DNA of 64,000 bases from Methylolobus aquaticus (lineage in GTDB: Bacteria > Pseudomonadota > Gammaproteobacteria > Methylococcales > Methylococcaceae). The notes under the pieces were generated by a model. That model had not been told where the DNA came from. It was given only the letters and a program-made list of their open reading frames with translations, and searched no databases. Positions 28,557-38,333 of this stretch are shown here, piece after piece. Every line of letters begins with the position of its first letter. Within the stretch, counting starts at the first letter, position 1. The stretch is from positions 47,498 to 111,497 of the forward strand of contig SEYW01000013.1 in assembly GCA_004168015.1 (NCBI GenBank), given 5' to 3'. Made by a program: the position numbers and the translations under genes.

Positions 28557-29342
28557 ATGACTACCACGCGTCCCCCGGCCGTCGCCGGGATGTTCTATCC
28601 GTCCGATCAGCACGCGCTTCACGCGGTCGTGACGCGTCTGCTCGACGCCGGGGATGACGCCGGCCGCATTCCCAAGGCGATCATCGCGCCCCATGCCGGC
28701 TATATCTACTCCGGGCCGATCGCGGCAAGCGCCTACCGGCGCCTGGCTGGCGCGCGCGCGCGCATCCGACGGGTCGTGCTGGTGGGACCATCGCACCGCG
28801 TCGCCTTCCGCGGGATCGCGATTCCCAGTTCGGACCGCTTTGCCACGCCGCTGGGTGAGGTCAGACTCGACCGCGCAAGCCTGGACACACTGACGGATCT
28901 GCCCTTCGTGCACGTACAGGACGAAGCCCACGCCTTGGAACACAGCCTCGAGGTGCAACTGCCGTTTCTGCAAGAGACGCTGGAGACGTTCATGCTGATA
29001 CCGCTCGTCGTCGGCGACGCCGCCCCGGAAGAGATCGCAATGGTGCTCGACCGTCTCTGGGGCGGCGACGAGACACTCATCGTGATCAGCTCCGACCTGA
29101 GTCACTACCACGACTATGCAACGGCGCAACGCATGGATCGGGCAACCTCGCGGGCCATCGAGTCGCTGCGTCCGCAGGACATCGCCTTCGAGGATGCCTG
29201 TGGCCGCCTGCCGGTCGGCGGGCTGCTGCTTGCCGCGAGCCGGCACGGGCTCAGAGCCGAGACGATCGACCTGCGGAATTCGGGCGACACTGCGGGATCG
29301 AAGGACCGGGTCGTCGGTTACGGGGCCTACGCTCTTGGCTGA
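28557..29342 (+). CDS. amrB: AmmeMemoRadiSam system protein B (MEMO1 family)
   Basis: 261-residue MEMO1-like protein related in fold to class III extradiol dioxygenases. Metal-site-like histidines are visible in APHAGYIYSGP, GPSHRVAF and DLSHYHDY. It begins RPPAVAGMFYPSD, the family N-terminus. An AGGAGG-like GGGAGG is just upstream. Its stop overlaps the start region of the AMMECR1 gene, so the two are translationally coupled. Confidence 0.95.
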   Translation: MTTTRPPAVAGMFYPSDQHALHAVVTRLLDAGDDAGRIPKAIIAPHAGYIYSGPIAASAYRRLAGARARIRRVVLVGPSHRVAFRGIAIPSSDRFATPLGEVRLDRASLDTLTDLPFVHVQDEAHALEHSLEVQLPFLQETLETFMLIPLVVGDAAPEEIAMVLDRLWGGDETLIVISSDLSHYHDYATAQRMDRATSRAIESLRPQDIAFEDACGRLPVGGLLLAASRHGLRAETIDLRNSGDTAGSKDRVVGYGAYALG

Positions 29343-29907
29343 GTTCGACGCGCCGTTGGCGCCGGCAGTCCGGCAGAGTTTGCTTGACCTGGCGCGGGCA
29401 TCGATCGGCTTTGGGCTTCAGCACGGCAGACCCCTGGCAGCGCCCCTGGATGAGTGCCCTACGGAGTTACGGGAGCACCGCGCCAGCTTCGTGACACTGC
29501 AGCGACAAGGCACGCTTCGGGGCTGCATCGGCTCACTGGAAGCGCGTCGTCCACTCATCGCCGACGTGACTGAAAATGCGTATGCGGCCGCGTTCCGCGA
29601 CCCCCGCTTTCCGCCGGTCGCGCTGCATGAGTTCGCCGATCTGGAAATTCATCTGTCGCTGTTGACGCACCCCGAACCGGTGGAAGCGGCTTCCGAGTCC
29701 GATCTGCTGCGACAGCTCCGCCCTGGGGAAGACGGGCTGATCCTGCAAGAGGGCTCGCGCCGCGCAACCTTCCTGCCGGCTGTCTGGGAATCACTGCCCG
29801 AGCCTCACCGCTTCGTAAGGCATCTGAAGCAGAAGGCCGGTCTGCCAGCGGAATACTGGTCGGACAGCCTGACCGTCTTCCGCTATCGCGCGGAACACAT
29901 ACCCTGA
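29335..29907 (+). CDS. amrA: AmmeMemoRadiSam system protein A (AMMECR1 domain)
   Basis: AMMECR1-family protein of about 190 residues, with the hallmark LRGCIGSLEARRPL and the following NAYAAAFRDPRFPPV, LEIHLSLLT and RRATFLPAVWESLP. The open frame runs upstream inside the Memo gene, but similarity begins only after the Memo stop. The best start is a TTG at 29335 with GGGG nine bases upstream; it overlaps the Memo stop by eight bases. No ATG fits. It probably acts with AmrB and AmrS. Confidence 0.88.
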   Translation: MAEFDAPLAPAVRQSLLDLARASIGFGLQHGRPLAAPLDECPTELREHRASFVTLQRQGTLRGCIGSLEARRPLIADVTENAYAAAFRDPRFPPVALHEFADLEIHLSLLTHPEPVEAASESDLLRQLRPGEDGLILQEGSRRATFLPAVWESLPEPHRFVRHLKQKAGLPAEYWSDSLTVFRYRAEHIP

Positions 29908-29966
29908 TCTTCCCCGGCAATACCGGCGCGGTTCGGGCCTCCGACATGACGGGCGCAGGGAGGAAG

Positions 29967-29989
29967 GCCCGGCCGTCGTCCGGCCGGGC
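29967..29989. terminator. hairpin between convergent amrA and hsp20 genes
   Basis: GCCCGGCCG (29967-29975) and CGGCCGGGC (29981-29989) form a perfect 9-bp stem with a 5-base loop between the two converging genes. On the minus strand a pyrimidine-rich CTTCCTCCC follows. It probably serves both operons, mainly the hsp20 one. Confidence 0.65.
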
Positions 29990-29996
29990 GCGGGGG

Positions 29997-30374
29997 TCAG
30001 ACGACGCTGACTGCGATCTTGCGAGGCTGAGCATGCTCGGCTTTCGGGATCCGCAGCGTCAGCACACCGTCGCGGAAGGCGGCATCGATCTTCGTCGGAT
30101 CGAGGTCACGGCTCAGGTTGAACGTGCGCCGGTAGACCGGCGACCGCGTCTCGACGTAGACCGGTTCCATGCCCTCCGGCGTGTCGATTGCGACCTGCCC
30201 CTCGATCAGCAGACTCTGACCTTCGGTGCGCACCGACAGTTGGTCCTTGGGCACGCCCGGCAAATCCGCCGTCAACCGGATACCGGCTTCATCCTCGACA
30301 ATGTCGACCGGCGGCAGCACCGCCTGCGTCTGCTGTGCAACATCACTTTTTGCCACGTCTTGTTTCTCGCTCAT
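29997..30374 (-). CDS. Hsp20 small heat-shock protein (second copy)
   Basis: 125-residue alpha-crystallin-type holdase that binds unfolded proteins. The alpha-crystallin core spans about 20-118: VDIVEDEAGIRLTADLPGV, the conserved RTFNLSRDLDPTKIDAAFRDG and GVLTLRIPK. The C-terminal IxI-like motif is IAVSVV. It lies 19 bases after the other Hsp20 gene, and the pair probably forms mixed oligomers. Confidence 0.92.
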   Translation of the reverse strand: MSEKQDVAKSDVAQQTQAVLPPVDIVEDEAGIRLTADLPGVPKDQLSVRTEGQSLLIEGQVAIDTPEGMEPVYVETRSPVYRRTFNLSRDLDPTKIDAAFRDGVLTLRIPKAEHAQPRKIAVSVV

Positions 30375-30393
30375 GGGTGTGATCCTCCGCCTT

Positions 30394-30846
30394 TCACTTC
30401 ACTTCGATACGCTTCGGCTGGGCCGCTTCGCGACGCGGAATGGATACGCGTAGCACGCCGTCGCGGTAGTTGGCCTCAATCGCGGCCGGATCGACGTCGT
30501 CCGGCAAGCTGACCGTGCGCTTGAACTTGCCTGCGAAGCGCTCGTCGGCATAGACGCTGACTTTGTCGCTGGCGGCCGGTAAATCGCTCGGCCGCTCTCC
30601 GGCAATGGTCAGTAGCCCCCGATCGACGCTCACGTCCAGCTTGGCCGGATCGACGCCCGGCAGTAACGCGTAGACTTCCACCGATTTGGCACTGGTGCCG
30701 ATGTTGACTCTGGGAAACGCACCCCGCCCCAGGGCGCGAATGCTCGTCGGCGCACCGGCACCGCCGAATGCCTGGTTCAGCTCCCGTTGAATCCGGTCGA
30801 AGTCGGAGAAGAAATCCACCGGCAGGCGCAGTAATGACTCATACAT
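30394..30846 (-). CDS. Hsp20 small heat-shock protein (first copy)
   Basis: 150-residue small heat-shock protein. The start at 30846 has GGAGG seven bases upstream and begins MYESLLRLPVDFFSDFDRIQ, typical for class-A-like Hsp20; the longer frame to 30918 is unneeded. The alpha-crystallin core contains VNIGTSAKSVEVYALLPGV, FKRTVSLPDDVDPAAIEANY and DGVLRVSIPR. First gene of a two-gene operon. Confidence 0.93.
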   Translation of the reverse strand: MYESLLRLPVDFFSDFDRIQRELNQAFGGAGAPTSIRALGRGAFPRVNIGTSAKSVEVYALLPGVDPAKLDVSVDRGLLTIAGERPSDLPAASDKVSVYADERFAGKFKRTVSLPDDVDPAAIEANYRDGVLRVSIPRREAAQPKRIEVK

Positions 30847-31137
30847 TTTGGTACCTCCACAGGGCCCATGGATGAAAAGGCCGGGTGGCGGCGGCACCGC
30901 TCGTACCATCCGCATCACCCCTCACGTGACGCTACGATGGTGACAAGGCCACACGAATTCAAGGGCAACTCCGCCTAGCACTTTTGCCGCACACAAGGGG
31001 GACCCGACAGCGCAACGGGTCAATTCGAAGCGGCAAAGGTCGTCCGACGCCGCAGTCCGGGCACCACCGCAGCGGTGCCGGAGCGTCAGTGTAGAGCGGA
31101 CTCCAAGGGGCGATCGCGCCGGGTTCCGGCGCGACAC

Positions 31138-31371
31138 TCAGCCGCGCAGCATGCGGTCGAGTTCGTCGACCGCTTCGCACCAGTCGGAGTCCTGCTCGAT
31201 GGCTTCCCGGAGGAACGCGGCCTGCGCCGGACTCCAGAACGGTGCGGCAACAAGCGGCTGGGCTGGTGTCGGGAGCCTGTGCTCGGCGACGAAGCGGTCG
31301 ATGTCCTGCGAACGATCAGATAAACCCAGTTGCCGAAAAAGCGTCTGGAGATTATGGGGCGAGGTATCCAT
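31138..31371 (-). CDS. DUF2789-family protein
   Basis: 77-residue cytoplasmic protein matching DUF2789: MDTSPHNLQTLFRQLGL, FVAEHRLP and APFWSPAQAAFLREAIEQD. A GGAGG lies six bases before the ATG. The family is small, helical and of unknown function, common in gammaproteobacteria. Confidence 0.9.
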   Translation of the reverse strand: MDTSPHNLQTLFRQLGLSDRSQDIDRFVAEHRLPTPAQPLVAAPFWSPAQAAFLREAIEQDSDWCEAVDELDRMLRG

Positions 31372-31502
31372 GGCACACCTCCGGCATGACGACGGGCATC
31401 TGATTCTACTCCTTGTGTCACCGCAGGCGCGTGGCGCTCGCTACCTTGGCGGGACGACACGACAATAGTCGCGGGCGAACCGGCGTCGCCCACGCAACGC
31501 GG

Positions 31503-34500
31503 TCAGACCGTGTCCTTGCGTTTCTGAAATACGAGGATCAGGCCGAAGACGACGACCATGATGGCAGTCATCGCGAGCCAGCGGCCTTCGGGCCTGCCGC
31601 GGAAGGCCTGCCCGTACTTGTCGTAGACGGATTCCATCATGCCCTCCACCGCGGCAACCTTGGTGCGGGCCTTCTGCCAGTCCTCCATGCGCGCAGCGTA
31701 GTCCTTCATCGCGGCCTTGTAGCTGTCGGTCTTGTCATCGATACCGTTGCGGTAGTCCGTCATCCGCTTCTCATAGCGGTCCATGCGGTCCTGGTAGTTC
31801 TGCATGTCGCGCTGATAGCGCTGCTGGTCGGCCGGGGTCGGGCGCGCGGGAAGCCCGCGCGGCTTTGCCGGACGCGGCGGTTCGGCCGGTACGACCGGCG
31901 CTGCGGGCTCCCTGGGCTTGCCGCGCACGAGCACCTGGTACATGGTCTGGTCGTAGTAATCGGGGTCACGCACCCCAGGGAACCGGCATTCGTCGAAGAT
32001 GCGCGCCCCCATGCACGCGCATTGCGCCCGCTGTTCCTCGGTGAGGTCCGACGGATGTTGCCGGTTGCGCTGCACCGCTTTCCAGCACGGATCCTTAACC
32101 AGATCGCGGCCCACACCGGTGATGTTGACCATTGCTTCGAAGGCCCAGCGCGATGTCGCCCCGGCACTGATCTTCTCGCCGCCTGGAATCAGGTCCAACG
32201 GCAACAGCGCGCCGGCGAACAGAAACTGCGGCACCAGCACGACCACGACCAGCAGGATCGCGACGTTCTGATTCGGCGCCGCGGCACTGATACACAGGCC
32301 GATCAGGTAGCCACTCAGCGTACCGAGAAACAGCGTCAGGAACAGACCTGCGTAATCTGGCGGCGACAGGCCACTGGAGGACAACACGAAGAACCACTTG
32401 CAGGCCAGCAGCACGGCCGCCTGGTACAGCGACAGGCAGACACCGACCCATACCTTCGAGAGCACATAGGACGTCACCTTCAGGTTGATCGCCCGCTCGC
32501 GCTTGTAGATGTCGACTTCCTTGACGATCTCGCGCACGCTGGCCATGGCACCGACCATCACCGCGATCAGCCCCGCCATGAACAGCACGGTGATGATCTT
32601 GGTCGGATCTCCGCGCTCGGGATCGAACAGCGTGCTGCCCCAGATGAAGTCCATCAGGCCGATGACCGGCGCCAGCAACAGCATCAGCCCGAGGCCGAAA
32701 CGGTCCTGCCGCATGATGTCGAGATTGCGGGCCGACAGCACCAGAAACTGACGGAAGGTCCCGGCATAGCGGTGCAGTTTGGGTCGTTCGCCCGCTGCTG
32801 CAACCGGCGAGGCCTGACCGTTCAGGCGCTCGACGATGTTCTCGCGATACTGCCGGGAATCGCGATAGCGCTGACTCCAGGCTTCAGGGGTCCCACGCGC
32901 CTCGTCCGACAGGATGCCGTAGATGTGGTCGAACTCGATATCTTCCCGACGCCGCTCGCGAGCCGAACGGAACTGGTCGAAGTACGGCAAGGCCTCTTCC
33001 GGCGGACCGAAATACGCCAGATGACCACCTCGCGCGAGGAAAATGACCTTGTCGCACATCATGACGTTCTTCGTCGCGTGCGTGCTGAGCAGTATCGTCC
33101 GCCCCTGATCGGCGAGCTTCCGCAGCAGCTTCATCATCTCGTGCTCGGTGCCGGGATCGAGGCCGGAGGTCGGTTCGTCAAGGAAGAACAGCCGGGGCTT
33201 GGTCAGCAACTCCACCCCGATGCTGACCCGTTTGATCTGGCCTCCCGACAACTGGTGGATCGGCATGTCCTGGCGTTCGGTCAGATCGAGATCGTCCAGC
33301 ACCTCGCGGATACGGGCATGTCGCTCGGCCGGCGCCGTGTCGGGCGCCATGCGCAGCTGCGCGGCGTAGTCGAGCGCCCTGTAGACCGTCAATTCCTGAT
33401 GGACGATGTCCCGTTGCGGGACATAGCCCATGTCGTTCCGGAACAGATCGAAGTTGGCGTAAAGATCGATCCCGTTGACGGAGACCTGCCCGTGTGTGGC
33501 AGGTCGGAAGCCGTTCACGGCATCCATCAACGTGGACTTGCCGGCACCGCTCATACCCACCAGCGCGACGAATTCCTGCGGGCAGATACACAGCGAAATG
33601 TCCTGTAGCAGGTTGTCTTCGACGGACACCCATTTGTTGAGGTGCCGCGCATCGAGGCGCAGTCCCTCCTGCCAGTACTCCTCCAACCCGTCCTCATGCA
33701 GGATCAGGCGGATGCCGCCGATCCGGATCTCGTCGCCCTCCCGCAACCAGGCCTCGTCCTCGATGCGCTTACCGCCGACGAAAACGCCGCCGGTGCTCTT
33801 GAGATCCCGGATCCGGTAACGCGAGCCGCGCCGCTCCAGCAGCGCGTGATGCAGCGACACCTGGGGATGGTCCAGAACGATCTGATTGTCGGGCGCGCGC
33901 CCAACCGCAATCAGGTCCTGGCCCTTCAGATCGATTTCGATCGCCTCGCCGGGTGTTGCTCCCCCGGACACCGCGATGAAGCCTAGGCTGGCGCGGAACT
34001 GCAGCGCCACCGAGGGATCACCCAGACCGACGGTGTCGCCGTGCTCGAACACGTGCTCGCGCACTTCCCCTCCGCTGACGAGCAGCGACGGGGCCCCCTC
34101 CCGGGCCGCAATCACATAGCGGTCCCCGCTCAAGTGCACCTCCGCGTGATGAGGCGCGACCCGCGGACAAGGGATCACGATATCGTTGTCCGGCGTACTG
34201 CCGATCGAGACCGTGTGGCTGTCGAGCGAGAACTTCAGCAGACGTCCGTCGACCTTGGCCACGAGCCCCGGCACGGGCATCGAACCCAGGCTGACCCGTT
34301 CCGAGACCGGTGGCAGATCTTCCTGGACGGGGCTGCGGAGCCTGAACGTGAACTCGTCGATCTGAAACTCGGCATCGGGATCCAGCATCACCGACGTACG
34401 GGGCAGCGTCAGATGGCCGTTGACCGTCACGCCGTGCAGGCTACCCAGATCCATCAGCCAGGCCTGACCGCCCAGAAAGCTGAGCTTGGCGTGGTGCAAG

Positions 34501-34631
34501 GAAACCTGGGGATCGTTGAGTATCACGTCGTTATCGGCGGCTCGTCCGATATGCGTCACGGGCTGCGTCAGGGCGTGCTCGTCCGAGCCCCCCCAGGCAA
34601 ATTGCACCTCAAGTATCGCCAGCACATTCAT
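31503..34631 (-). CDS. ABC exporter with three FHA domains and a coiled-coil insert
   Basis: Half-transporter of the ABCG/ABC-2 type fused to phosphopeptide-binding FHA domains, about 1042 residues from the ATG at 34631. FHA1 (about 5-95) has GRAADND and SLHHAKL; FHA2 (120-210) is weaker (GSTPDND, APHHAEV, with GR and the SxxH Ser lost); FHA3 (220-310) has GRAPDNQ and SLHHALL. The ATPase domain (330-555) has Walker A GMSGAGKST (359-367), LSGGQ (461-465) and LFFLDEP (481-487). Six membrane segments lie between about 640 and 815 and near 1020, and a Pro-rich plus charged coiled-coil (905-1010) sits before the last one. FHA domains bind phosphothreonine, so export may be switched by a Ser/Thr kinase, as for mycobacterial Rv1747. 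No kinase is adjacent. The cargo is unknown. Confidence 0.92.
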   Translation of the reverse strand: MNVLAILEVQFAWGGSDEHALTQPVTHIGRAADNDVILNDPQVSLHHAKLSFLGGQAWLMDLGSLHGVTVNGHLTLPRTSVMLDPDAEFQIDEFTFRLRSPVQEDLPPVSERVSLGSMPVPGLVAKVDGRLLKFSLDSHTVSIGSTPDNDIVIPCPRVAPHHAEVHLSGDRYVIAAREGAPSLLVSGGEVREHVFEHGDTVGLGDPSVALQFRASLGFIAVSGGATPGEAIEIDLKGQDLIAVGRAPDNQIVLDHPQVSLHHALLERRGSRYRIRDLKSTGGVFVGGKRIEDEAWLREGDEIRIGGIRLILHEDGLEEYWQEGLRLDARHLNKWVSVEDNLLQDISLCICPQEFVALVGMSGAGKSTLMDAVNGFRPATHGQVSVNGIDLYANFDLFRNDMGYVPQRDIVHQELTVYRALDYAAQLRMAPDTAPAERHARIREVLDDLDLTERQDMPIHQLSGGQIKRVSIGVELLTKPRLFFLDEPTSGLDPGTEHEMMKLLRKLADQGRTILLSTHATKNVMMCDKVIFLARGGHLAYFGPPEEALPYFDQFRSARERRREDIEFDHIYGILSDEARGTPEAWSQRYRDSRQYRENIVERLNGQASPVAAAGERPKLHRYAGTFRQFLVLSARNLDIMRQDRFGLGLMLLLAPVIGLMDFIWGSTLFDPERGDPTKIITVLFMAGLIAVMVGAMASVREIVKEVDIYKRERAINLKVTSYVLSKVWVGVCLSLYQAAVLLACKWFFVLSSSGLSPPDYAGLFLTLFLGTLSGYLIGLCISAAAPNQNVAILLVVVVLVPQFLFAGALLPLDLIPGGEKISAGATSRWAFEAMVNITGVGRDLVKDPCWKAVQRNRQHPSDLTEEQRAQCACMGARIFDECRFPGVRDPDYYDQTMYQVLVRGKPREPAAPVVPAEPPRPAKPRGLPARPTPADQQRYQRDMQNYQDRMDRYEKRMTDYRNGIDDKTDSYKAAMKDYAARMEDWQKARTKVAAVEGMMESVYDKYGQAFRGRPEGRWLAMTAIMVVVFGLILVFQKRKDTV

Positions 34632-35612
34632 GGCCCACACTCGCGCGACCGGGGTTGCTGAGGGATTCGCAGGGAAGCATTGCCCCGACGACGGCAAGGT
34701 TCCGGGGCTGCCAGCGGCCGGGACTGGTTCCGGAAGTCCGAAGGCGACCGCGGCGTAGCGGCGAAACGGCTCGCGTCCCCTCGCTGGCTATGCAGTGATC
34801 GGTTGATGCACATGGGTCGGTCGGCAACGACTGCGCGGGCGCGATGCCGGGCGGAACGTTCGGTCGTGGGCATTCGCCGTGATTCCTTATTGTTGCCGCG
34901 ATTTTACGCCATCCGCCGCGACTGCAGCCATCGGTGCCGCGGCTTACGATCGCTGTCCACCGTTGGGGTCTAAGGGATGCCGCGCCGATCCGGCCTCGAT
35001 GCTCTTTGCCTGCCCGCCGGGAACCACGACCTCAAGCCCTGTTCCGACGGGGATGGCAGCACCGCCGCAGCCGGGTCTGATGCACCTGATCGCTGCCACC
35101 GTGCACCCGGCCGGAATCACGTCGACGCGGTGTCGTGTAAGCTCCGCTCAAGCGCCTCGGTCCCCGAGGTGTCCACCCTGCCGGACCCAGCGTTGGTCGC
35201 CTACCCGCTCTCTCGAGAGACATGGTATGGGGAGGGCCGAGCCCGTTCAGAATCGAGCGCCGCAACCGGAGCCGACGGGGTGCTCACCGCTCGCTCCACG
35301 ATGACACAAATCTTTACACCTTTTGGGGCAGAACCGAACGGCGTTCTCTTTTTCAGCCACTTGGAGCATGGCACGGCACCTGCTTAGTTCCCACCCGAAC
35401 CCCGTGTTCAGCCCATTCCGATACGCTGCACGAATCGCAGCCAACCGTGAGGCAGGCCTCAAGCGGAGTTACGCCGCCCCCGCCCGACGGATTCCACGAC
35501 CCGCCGACGCAGGCGACGCGAGACACCTGAACACCCGCACACGGGCTCCGGCTCTACCGCTCGGTGCGCACAACCTGGATACACGGAGACCGCTGAAGGA
35601 CATGGTGCCGTC
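34632..35612. other. long intergenic region between divergent FHA-ABC and GGDEF/EAL genes
   Basis: About 980 bp with no supported gene; several short frames lack ribosome sites and recognisable sequence. It must contain the promoters of both flanking genes. One perfect 12-bp palindrome, TCTCTCGAGAGA, lies at 35209-35220. A-T-rich stretches near 34885 and 35305 may mark promoters. Confidence 0.5.
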
Positions 35613-38186
35613 ATGACTGCCAATACGCCGCTCACCAAACGCGAAGAGTTCGACATCCAAGCCTGCTATCGGATGATCGAATCCCTGCAAGAACGTGAAT
35701 CGCGATACCGCCGTCTGCTCGAGATCAGCATCGATGGCTTCTGGGAGCGTGACATCGCTTCCGGATCCACCTATCTGTCCCCGCGTTGGAAATGGCTGGC
35801 CGGTTACGGCGACACGGAGTTACCCAACACCTTTGAGGCATTCGTCAGCCTGATCGATGACGAGGATCGCGAGCGCGTTCTGAGCGCCATCGACACGCAA
35901 CAAACCGATCCCGACCCCTATGTCATCGAGTTCCGGATGCGGCATCGCGACCGACGGTGTGTCTGGGTGAAAATGCGCGGCAAGACGATTTTCGGGGCCG
36001 ATGGCACCCCACAACTGGCCTACGGCAGTGCCGTCGATATCTCCCGGGAACGGCAGATGGAAAGCGCGCTGACGGAGAGCGAATGCCGCCTGAAGCTCGC
36101 GCTTGAGGGGAGCGGACAGGGAGTCTGGGACTGGAACCTGCAGACCGGCGAGATTTACTTCTCGCCGGAGTGGAAGGCCCTGCTGGGCTATCGCCCAGAC
36201 CAGATCGAGAATAGTGCCACGGCCTGGGACCAACTGATCCACCCGGAAGACCGGCCGCGCGCCCAGGCCCGCCTGGACCGCTACCTCAGGCGCAAAGCGG
36301 CAGGCTATGCAGCCGACTTCCGTGTTCGGTGTCAAGATGGGCGTTACCGCTGGGTGCATGCACGGGGCATGATCGTGCAGAGCGATAGCGCCGGCGCCCC
36401 GCTGCGTATGATCGGTACCCATGCCGATGTGCACGAACGCAAGCAGACCGAAGAACGCCTGCGCCTGTCAGCCGCCGTCCTGGAACACGCCAAGGAAGCG
36501 ATCGTCACGACCAACGCCGAAAACCGCATTATCGCTGTCAACCCGGCATTTACGGCGATCACCGGCTATTCGGCCGAAGAAGTCATCGGGAAGAATCCCC
36601 GCTGCCTGTCATCCGGCCGACACAGCCGGTGCTTCTACCGCAGAATGTGGCACTCGCTGCAGCGAGTCGGCGCGTGGGAAGGCGAAGTTTGGAACCGTCG
36701 CAAGAACGGCGATGTGTATCCGCAATGGCTGTCCATCAGCCTGATCCGGGACAATGACGGAAACATCACGCACTACATTGGCGTCGCCTCGGACAATACC
36801 GAGCGCAAGGCGGTGCAGGAACGCCTGGAACATCTCGCCCATTTCGACACGCTGACACAGTTGCCGAACCGTCTGCTGGTCCGGGACCGACTCCAGCAGG
36901 CACTGCACTCTGCCCGTCGGCAGAACAGCACGTTGGCATTGCTTTTCATTGATCTCGACCGCTTCAAGATCATCAACGATTCGCTGGGCCACCATGTCGG
37001 CGACACGCTGCTGCAATCGGTCGCCGAGCGCATTCTCGCCTGCGTGCGGGATATGGACACCGTCGGACGACACGGCGGCGACGAATTCACCGTCGTCCTG
37101 CCCGAAGCGGACCGGGCGGCTGCGGCGCTGATCGCCCAACGCATCGTCGAAAGCGTCTCTACGCCGTATTTTCTGTGCAATCACGAACTGGCAATTTCAT
37201 CGAGTATCGGCGTGGCCGCCTACCCGGCCGATGGCGAAGACGTCGACACGCTGCTGCAAAACGCCGATACCGCCATGTATCACGCGAAGCAGGCCGGACG
37301 CGCGAACGTCCGCTTCTTCGAGAGCGAAATGAATGCCAGTGCGAACCGCCAACTGGAGATGGCAGCGGGCCTGCGCAAGGCACTGCAAGCGAACCACTTC
37401 GAACTGCATTATCAGCCGCAGGTGGAGATCGCCACCGGACGGGTCGTGGCAGTCGAGGCGCTGATCCGCTGGCGCACGCCGCAAGGTCTGGTCAAGCCGG
37501 CCAGTTTCCTGCCCGTCGCGATGCAGAACGGCTTGCTGCCGGCAATCGATGACTGGGTCCTGAACGCCGCGTGCCTGCAGATGAAGGCATGGCAGACGGC
37601 CGGTGCCTTGCTGCGGTCGAAGGTGGCCGTCAACGTGTCCGCGGCGCGCCTGTCGGACAAGAGCTTCGTCCGCCGCGTCGCCGAGATCCTCGAGACTACC
37701 GGGCTGGATCCCCGCTGGCTCGAACTGGAAATCACGGAGCGCACGACCGTGGAATCGACCGAGGCTGCCGCCGGCACCATCGTCTTGCTGCGCGATATGG
37801 GCGTCAGTGTCTCGATCGACGATTTCGGCACCGGTTATTCGTGGATGTCGTATCTGAAGTCGTTTCGAGTGGACAAATTGAAGATCGACCCTTCGTTCGT
37901 CGCCGGACTGCCGGATGATGCCGACTCGGCGGCGATCGCCGAAGCGATCATCAACCTCGGCGGAAACATGGGGCAGATCGTGATCGCAAAGGGGGTCGAG
38001 TCGCTGTCGCAGCTCGAATATCTGAGCAGCCGAGGACTCAAAGTTGCGCAAGGTCACCTGTTCGGGCCACCGGCTCCGGCGGATCTGTGCCTGCTCAAGT
38101 TGGAACAGGGCTGGGCCGATGCCTGGCAACCGGCTGACGGGCGCGGCAGCGACGGCTTTCCAGCCCGGGAACATCCGCTGTCGTAA
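35613..38186 (+). CDS. PAS-PAS-PAS-GGDEF-EAL cyclic-di-GMP signalling protein
   Basis: 857-residue cytoplasmic sensor. Three PAS domains at about 28-150, 155-280 and 285-405 have PAC-type ends (DISRERQ, DVHERKQ, DNTERKA). The diguanylate cyclase domain (about 415-580) has an intact GGDEF at 488-492. The phosphodiesterase domain (about 595-840) has EAL (615-617), NVSAARL, ELEITERT, DDFGTGYSWMSYL, KLKIDPSFV and QGHLFG. The usual AEGVET motif reads AKGVES, with Lys at 793 in place of the first Glu. A cyclase is likely; phosphodiesterase activity is less certain. There are no membrane segments, so the input should be soluble, for example oxygen or redox via PAS cofactors. Confidence 0.95.
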   Translation: MTANTPLTKREEFDIQACYRMIESLQERESRYRRLLEISIDGFWERDIASGSTYLSPRWKWLAGYGDTELPNTFEAFVSLIDDEDRERVLSAIDTQQTDPDPYVIEFRMRHRDRRCVWVKMRGKTIFGADGTPQLAYGSAVDISRERQMESALTESECRLKLALEGSGQGVWDWNLQTGEIYFSPEWKALLGYRPDQIENSATAWDQLIHPEDRPRAQARLDRYLRRKAAGYAADFRVRCQDGRYRWVHARGMIVQSDSAGAPLRMIGTHADVHERKQTEERLRLSAAVLEHAKEAIVTTNAENRIIAVNPAFTAITGYSAEEVIGKNPRCLSSGRHSRCFYRRMWHSLQRVGAWEGEVWNRRKNGDVYPQWLSISLIRDNDGNITHYIGVASDNTERKAVQERLEHLAHFDTLTQLPNRLLVRDRLQQALHSARRQNSTLALLFIDLDRFKIINDSLGHHVGDTLLQSVAERILACVRDMDTVGRHGGDEFTVVLPEADRAAAALIAQRIVESVSTPYFLCNHELAISSSIGVAAYPADGEDVDTLLQNADTAMYHAKQAGRANVRFFESEMNASANRQLEMAAGLRKALQANHFELHYQPQVEIATGRVVAVEALIRWRTPQGLVKPASFLPVAMQNGLLPAIDDWVLNAACLQMKAWQTAGALLRSKVAVNVSAARLSDKSFVRRVAEILETTGLDPRWLELEITERTTVESTEAAAGTIVLLRDMGVSVSIDDFGTGYSWMSYLKSFRVDKLKIDPSFVAGLPDDADSAAIAEAIINLGGNMGQIVIAKGVESLSQLEYLSSRGLKVAQGHLFGPPAPADLCLLKLEQGWADAWQPADGRGSDGFPAREHPLS

Positions 38187-38333
38187 ATGCGTTGTGCCCA
38201 ACCCGCGGTGGCTGGGCACGGCTGAGGGGGGGGACGGCAGTCTACCCGACGCGCCATGGCTCGCGCTGCACCGTGCCTATAAAATGCAGGGTAGTGAACG
38301 ACTCACCGCACTCCAACAGGAAACGGCAGCCCC

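Noticed and set aside
31413..33608. Long open frame of 731 codons opposite the FHA-ABC gene
   Set aside because: It is the antisense shadow of a clear ABC transporter gene; its translation is His/Arg/Gln-rich with no domain.
35209..35220. 12-bp palindrome TCTCTCGAGAGA
   Set aside because: Single short palindrome without a known binding family; could be chance in a 980-bp gap.
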